NCBI RefSeq assembly: GCF_000159035.1 | Contig: NZ_DS999576.1 | Location: 152,504 to 190,736, forward strand | Origin: Actinomyces urogenitalis DSM 15434 | Lineage (GTDB): Bacteria; Actinomycetota; Actinomycetes; Actinomycetales; Actinomycetaceae | DNA: 38,233 bases | Direction: 5' to 3' | Part shown: one piece after another, positions 31,729 through 38,233 of the stretch | Numbering within the stretch: the stretch's first letter is position 1 | Layout: each line of letters starts with the position of its first letter | Program-made: the position numbers and the translations under genes | Notes under the pieces: generated by a model | The model's database searches: none | Seen by the model: the letters and a program-made list of their open reading frames with translations, nothing else | Told to the model about the DNA's origin: nothing

Positions 31729-34077
31729 GTGTCCGTCCCTGTCTCCTCCACATCCTCCGCCCCTACTCCGCTCGGGTCTCGTCCGCTCCTGGCCACGCCC
31801 GTGGACAAGCTGCTGGGCAAGCGCACGGCCGAGCAGCTGGGCCGCCAGGGCGTGGAGACCGCCGGCGACCTGCTGCGCCTGCTGCCGCGACGCTATGACA
31901 CCTGGGGGGACCTGACGGACCTGTCGAGCCTGGTTGAGGGTGAGCAGGTCACCGTCCAGGCCCAGGTCATGCGCTCAGCCGCTCGTCGCGCGCGCGGAGG
32001 CCGCCCGCCTGCCCTCATGGAGGCGCTGGTCACCGACGGCGCCTCCAAGATGGACGTGGTCTTCTTCGGCGCCGCCGGGCTCATGGCTCACTACGCCGAG
32101 CAGTTCTCGCCGGGGACCACCGTCCTGCTGTCAGGCAAGGTCGGTATACGCCACGGTCACCGCCAGCTGGCCAGCCCTCGCTTCCAGGTCCTGGACGAGC
32201 TGGACGAGGCCGAGCGCGCCGAGCTGCTGGCGCGACCGATGCCGATTTACCCCGCCACCGAGTCCCTGCCGTCGTGGCGGGTGGCCAAGGCTGTGCGCAC
32301 GGTGCTTGACCAGCTCACCGAGCAGGACGTCCCGGAGCCCCTGCCGCCTGAGGTCCGCCAGGCCCACGACCTCGTTGGCGCCCTGACCGCCTGGCGCTGG
32401 GTCCACACGCCTGAGGACGCCGAGCAGTGGCGCGCGGCCCGCAAGCGCCTGCGCTACGAGGAGGCCTTCGTCCTCCAGAGCGCTCTGGTCCAGCGTCGCG
32501 CCGCCCATGAGGCCACCCATGCCGCCGTGGCCTGGCCGCGTCCGGGTGCCGGGTCCCTGCGAGCCAGCCTGGACGCCAGCCTTCCTTACACCCTGACCCG
32601 CGGCCAGGAGCGGGTGGGGCGTGAACTGGAGGAGGCACTGGCCTCAACGGTCCCGATGCAGACCCTGCTCCAGGGGGACGTCGGTAGCGGTAAGACCCTC
32701 GTGGCTCTACGGGCCATGCTTCAGGTGGTCGGTGGTGGGGGACAGGCCGCCCTGCTTGCCCCGACCGAGGTCCTCGCCGCCCAGCACCGTTCCTCCTTGG
32801 AGCAGCTGCTGGGGCCCTTGGCCCGGGCCGGGATGCTGGGGGGCGCCAGCCAGGCCACCCAGGTCCTGCTCCTGACCGGTTCCACCCCTACGCCCCAGCG
32901 CCGGGAGATCCTGGCAAGGCTGGCTGGGGGTGAGAGCGCGATCGTGGTAGGCACGCACGCCCTGCTGTCAGACACCGTCCAGATCCCCTTCCTGGGACTG
33001 GTCGTCGTCGACGAGCAGCACCGCTTCGGCGTCGCCCAGCGTGATGCCTTGCGCGAGCGAGGCAACGTGCGTGACCCGGACACCGGCCAGCTGCGCACCC
33101 CCCACCTGCTGGTCATGACTGCTACCCCGATTCCCCGCACCATCGCCATGACGGTCTTCGGGGACCTGGACACCGCGGTCCTGGACGAGCTGCCTGCCGG
33201 ACGCAGCCCGGTGGCTACCCACCTGGTGCCCTGGGAACGCACCGGCTGGGTGGAGGGCATCTGGCAGCGTGCCGCCCGCGAAGTGGCCCAGGGCGGGCGG
33301 GTCTACGTGGTGTGCCCACGCATCGACGCCGGTGAGGCGGACCCGGGCGACAGCGCTGACGACCCGCAGGCCAGCGCCTCGCGCGGCGGTACGGTCCCGC
33401 TGTTCGCTGCCGTGCCCGGGACAGGGGATGAGGCAGCGGATGAGGAGAGCGCGCCGGCGCGCCCGCTTGCCTCAGTCGAGGACTGGGTGGAGCGACTGCG
33501 TGGCGAGCCGGCCCTGGCCGGGGTCAGCATCGGCACGCTGACCGGTCGCATGAGCCAGGCGGACAAGGACGCTGCGATGGCGGACTTCGCTCGCGGACGC
33601 GCACCGGTCCTGGTGTCCACCACCGTCATCGAGGTGGGCGTGGACGTGCCTGAGGCCACCATGATGGTCATCCTGGACGCTGACCGCTTCGGCCTGTCCC
33701 AGCTCCACCAGCTGCGCGGACGCGTGGGCCGCGGCCAGCGTGAGTCGCTGTGCGTGGCGGTCACCGGCGTCGAGGTCGGCTCGCCCGCCTTCCACCGGCT
33801 GCGCGCCTTCGCCCAGACCATGGACGGCTTCCGCCTGGCTGAGGCGGACCTGGAGCTGCGCAGCGAAGGCAACGTGCTCGGGGCGGCCCAGTCTGGCCGG
33901 CGCAGTGACCTGGACCTGCTGCGCGTGACGCGCGACGGCGCCCTCATTGCCTCAGCCCGGGCTGAGGCCGAGGCGCTGGTCAGTGCCGATCCGCACCTGG
34001 CCGATCACCGTGACCTGGCGGCAGCCATCGCTGACCGCCTGGATGAGGAGTCCCGGGCCTACCTCGAGCGAGCCTGA
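31729..34077 (+). CDS. recG: ATP-dependent DNA helicase RecG
   Basis: RecG remodels stalled replication forks and branch-migrates Holliday junctions. The 782-residue protein has the N-terminal wedge/OB domain (about 20-165), then helicase domain 1 with Walker A GDVGSGKT (316-323, in MQTLLQGDVGSGKTLVALRAML), APTEVLAAQH, the DEQH box (428-431) in VVVDEQHRFGVAQR, and MTATPIPRTIAMT. Helicase domain 2 has VSTTVIEVGVDVPEATMMVI and QLHQLRGRVGRG. The C-terminal part ends with the family's EADLELRSEGNVLGAAQSG. An acidic insertion of about 45 residues (near 535-585) interrupts domain 2. The GTG at 31729 has no good ribosome-binding site, so translation may be coupled to the upstream gene, which ends 11 bp before. 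Confidence 0.97.
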   Translation: MSVPVSSTSSAPTPLGSRPLLATPVDKLLGKRTAEQLGRQGVETAGDLLRLLPRRYDTWGDLTDLSSLVEGEQVTVQAQVMRSAARRARGGRPPALMEALVTDGASKMDVVFFGAAGLMAHYAEQFSPGTTVLLSGKVGIRHGHRQLASPRFQVLDELDEAERAELLARPMPIYPATESLPSWRVAKAVRTVLDQLTEQDVPEPLPPEVRQAHDLVGALTAWRWVHTPEDAEQWRAARKRLRYEEAFVLQSALVQRRAAHEATHAAVAWPRPGAGSLRASLDASLPYTLTRGQERVGRELEEALASTVPMQTLLQGDVGSGKTLVALRAMLQVVGGGGQAALLAPTEVLAAQHRSSLEQLLGPLARAGMLGGASQATQVLLLTGSTPTPQRREILARLAGGESAIVVGTHALLSDTVQIPFLGLVVVDEQHRFGVAQRDALRERGNVRDPDTGQLRTPHLLVMTATPIPRTIAMTVFGDLDTAVLDELPAGRSPVATHLVPWERTGWVEGIWQRAAREVAQGGRVYVVCPRIDAGEADPGDSADDPQASASRGGTVPLFAAVPGTGDEAADEESAPARPLASVEDWVERLRGEPALAGVSIGTLTGRMSQADKDAAMADFARGRAPVLVSTTVIEVGVDVPEATMMVILDADRFGLSQLHQLRGRVGRGQRESLCVAVTGVEVGSPAFHRLRAFAQTMDGFRLAEADLELRSEGNVLGAAQSGRRSDLDLLRVTRDGALIASARAEAEALVSADPHLADHRDLAAAIADRLDEESRAYLERA

Positions 34078-34204
34078 GCCACAGCCCGCAGCCCTGGTCG
34101 GTGCCCCTGGCGGGAGAGGGTGAGACTGGGTACAGGGTGAGGACTTCTCGACAAGGACGCCGGGGGACAGGATCGTGTCCTGGCGCTGCTCACGCAGGAG
34201 GACC

Positions 34205-34972
34205 GTGGCACACGCAGGCATTCCTCAGAACCAGGTGGCCCAGGGGCCGGTGCTCCGACCCCGCCTGCCCCTGTCCGTGGTCACCAAGCCCACCGGCGCC
34301 GCCTGCAACCTGGACTGCCAGTACTGCTTCTTCCTGTCCAAGGAGCTGCTCTACACCCAGAGCGGGGACGCCGTGACCTCGCGAAGCGTGAGCCCTCTGG
34401 GCTACGGCCGCTTCCTGACGGCGGTCTTCGATGAGTGGGTCCGCCAGGACATCGGCCGCGTCTTCGTCCAGGACCTCGACGCCGCCTTGTCCGCCCTGTT
34501 CGGCATCTACCCGGTGTGCGTCCACGTCCCCGAGTACGGGGTCAACCTTGCTATGGAGCTCAATGGCGACGTCTACGCCTGTGACCACTGGGTGGAACCG
34601 GACCGGCGGCTGGGCAGTGTCCTGGACAGCTCCTTCGCTGCGCTGGCCGCCACCCCGGTCATGCGCCGTTTCTCCCGCAAGAAGCGCGCGGAGCTGACGA
34701 TGCAGTGCCGTCAGTGCCCGGTCGTGGGGCTGTGTCACGGTGGCTGTCCCAAGGACCGTTTTGAGCGCTCGGCCGACGGCGAGGACGGCCACAACTACCT
34801 GTGCCTGGGATATCAGCACTTCTACCGCCACATCCTGCCTGACCTGCAGGCCATGGCCAGGCTCCTGCGCGCAGGCCGCGCTCCTGCCGAGCTGATGGAC
34901 CCGCGTACGCGCGAGCAGATGCGTGCCACTGGGCCGGCCAATCCGGCTGCCGAGGAGGGGCCTGGACGATGA
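34205..34972 (+). pseudogene. Anaerobic sulfatase maturase remnant with internal in-frame deletion
   Basis: The 255-residue product has the ends of an anaerobic sulfatase-maturating radical SAM enzyme (anSME) but not its middle. The N-terminus is intact: VTKPTGAACNLDCQYCFFLSK, with Cys34, Cys38 and Cys41 as the radical-SAM CxxxCxxC. At about residues 50-62 the sequence jumps to SPLGYGRFLTAVFDEWV, a segment that normally follows the barrel. The SPASM domain then follows, with Cys105, 126, 168, 171, 177, 181 and 200. By comparison with Clostridium anSME spacing (Cys22 to Cys255, from memory) about 170 residues are missing. One SPASM ligand expected at position 111 is Tyr. No sulfatase gene is nearby. 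The GTG has AGGAGG upstream. It is almost certainly inactive as a maturase. Confidence 0.8.
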
Positions 34973-35022
34973 CTGTTGTGACTGCCTTGCTCATCGGTGC
35001 CTGTATGGGCTCCGCGGGCTAG
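34969..35022 (+). other. 17-codon stub overlapping the maturase remnant (possible truncated gene start)
   Basis: An ATG overlapping the remnant's stop (ATGA) opens a 17-codon frame, MTVVTALLIGACMGSAG, ending in a TAG that overlaps the end of the convergent rsmD. The hydrophobic start looks like the first residues of a membrane or exported protein. It may be the 5' stub of a gene once co-transcribed with the maturase, or chance. Confidence 0.3.
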
Positions 35023-35600
35023 GAGCTCTCCTGGTCGGGCTCGTCGAGCTCGGCGAACCACACGCGCGTCTCGCCGTAGGTCTTGTCCGCGAAACGGCGC
35101 ATCCCCGCAGGCCAGCTGGGCTCAGGAGAACGGGTGGAGCGTTCCAGGACGACGACGCTGCTGGCTTCCAGCCACGGGTCCTCCCGGCGGGTCAAGGGCT
35201 CCAGCACCGCGCGCACGCCCTCCTCGTCGAGGTCGTAGGGAGGGTCGATGAGCACCAGGTCCACTGGCGCGCCGGCCGGGCCGGCCACGTAGGTAGCTGC
35301 CTTGGCGGTGACCGTTCGCACGCCCCGTATCCCCAGGGCGCGCACGTTCTTCTCACACACTTGGGTGGCTGTGCGTGCGGAGTCGACGAGCACCACCTCG
35401 CCGGCCCCGCGGCTGGCCGCCTCCAGCCCCAGCGCCCCGGAGCCGGCGAACAGGTCCAGGACCCGGGCGCCGTCGACCACCCCGTAGTGCTCCAGCCGGC
35501 CGAACAGCGCCTCGCGCACCCGCTCAGAGGTAGGACGCGTTCCGGCGCGGGGAACCTCCAGCCGGCGTCCGCCGGCGAGCCCGGCCACGATCCTCGTCAT
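35019..35600 (-). CDS. rsmD: 16S rRNA (guanine(966)-N2)-methyltransferase
   Basis: RsmD methylates G966 of 16S rRNA during 30S assembly. The 193-residue protein begins MTRIVAGLAGGRRLEVP, then RPTSERVREALFGRLEHYG. It has the SAM-binding VLDLFAGSGALGLEAASRGA, VLVDSARTAT, and the catalytic motif IV IDPPYDLDEEGV (DPPY). The start ATG at 35600 has TAGGCT seven bases upstream on the minus strand, predicting a leaderless mRNA. In Actinobacteria rsmD often adjoins recG, as here except for the intervening maturase remnant, which suggests the remnant was inserted between them. Confidence 0.96.
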   Translation of the reverse strand: MTRIVAGLAGGRRLEVPRAGTRPTSERVREALFGRLEHYGVVDGARVLDLFAGSGALGLEAASRGAGEVVLVDSARTATQVCEKNVRALGIRGVRTVTAKAATYVAGPAGAPVDLVLIDPPYDLDEEGVRAVLEPLTRREDPWLEASSVVVLERSTRSPEPSWPAGMRRFADKTYGETRVWFAELDEPDQESS

Positions 35601-35607
35601 GCCGGCA

Positions 35608-35613
35608 AGCCTA
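35608..35613 (-). promoter_or_regulatory. -10 element TAGGCT, leaderless start of rsmD
   Basis: On the minus strand TAGGCT is followed by seven bases and the ATG of rsmD, identical in sequence and spacing to the dapF arrangement. Confidence 0.5.
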
Positions 35614-35681
35614 TGACAGCTCGGTGGAGTCGCGAGCCTGCCAGGTGCCGCGCCTGGACCACGCCGAGCGCGGTCAGCCGA

Positions 35682-35687
35682 TAGGCT
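35682..35687 (+). promoter_or_regulatory. -10 element TAGGCT of the beta-galactosidase gene
   Basis: TAGGCT lies 30 bases before the ATG. The short leader contains AAGGAGGAG (35706-35714), so this mRNA has a conventional ribosome-binding site. No sugar-regulator operator is obvious. Confidence 0.45.
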
Positions 35688-35699
35688 CAGTCACGTTGA

Positions 35700-38233
<2,534 letters not shown>

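Noticed and set aside
34161-34184. Short hairpin GGACA/TGTCC after recG
   Set aside because: Five-bp arms without a T-run are too weak for a terminator or an operator call.

Overview
The window is one continuous stretch of very GC-rich actinobacterial chromosome. Gene content and order fit the Actinomycetaceae (Actinomyces or a close relative), but this is inferred from family resemblance and codon bias, not from a database match. Supporting signs are actinobacterial-type LexA boxes, a lexA / LysM protein / nrdR block, a PimB-type mannosyltransferase, an IclR regulator divergent from leuCD, frequent GTG starts, and TANNNT -10 hexamers placed 6-7 nt before start codons (leaderless mRNAs). I see no tRNA, rRNA, CRISPR array, prophage or insertion sequence.

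Layout. 1-3607: an FtsX-type ABC exporter (permease cut by the window edge, plus its ATPase) divergent from a NarL-type two-component system. The regulator carries an in-frame palindromic element in its linker. 3683-4885: an unrecognised lipoprotein. 5028-8284: two YbjN-domain proteins, then miaA (tRNA modification) and dapF (lysine/peptidoglycan precursor). 8361-10381: the branched-chain amino acid carrier brnQ, convergent with a small rRNA-type methyltransferase. 10686-14390: hflX and a DinG-type helicase. 14521-15525: L-lactate dehydrogenase with a strong terminator.

15644-17926: the SOS block. lexA reads left. A membrane-anchored LysM protein reads right with three LexA boxes between them, and nrdR follows. 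The arrangement matches mycobacterial lexA-Rv2719c-nrdR and Bacillus lexA-yneA, so the LysM protein is probably the SOS division inhibitor. 18027-22201: pimB, then the IclR regulator (LtbR/NdgR type) divergent from leuC-leuD with a candidate operator between them. 22437-25647: murA, then plsC-gpsA (peptidoglycan and phospholipid precursors). 25718-28963: a Tat-type AMIN-like lipoprotein divergent from ddl, then thiL.

28964-29362 has no gene but holds a dyad-symmetric element of about 117 bp and three C-tracts. 29363-34077: rpmB (zinc-type L28) reading left, then a DAK2/FakA-like protein and recG. 34205-35022: a decayed anaerobic sulfatase maturase that lacks most of its radical-SAM barrel, followed by a 17-codon stub. 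35019-38233: rsmD, divergent from a family-2 beta-galactosidase that runs off the window end.

Most of the window is housekeeping. The parts I would look at again are the SOS LysM gene and its operators, the leaderless promoter architecture, the internally deleted maturase, the palindrome in the response regulator, and the dyad downstream of rpmB.
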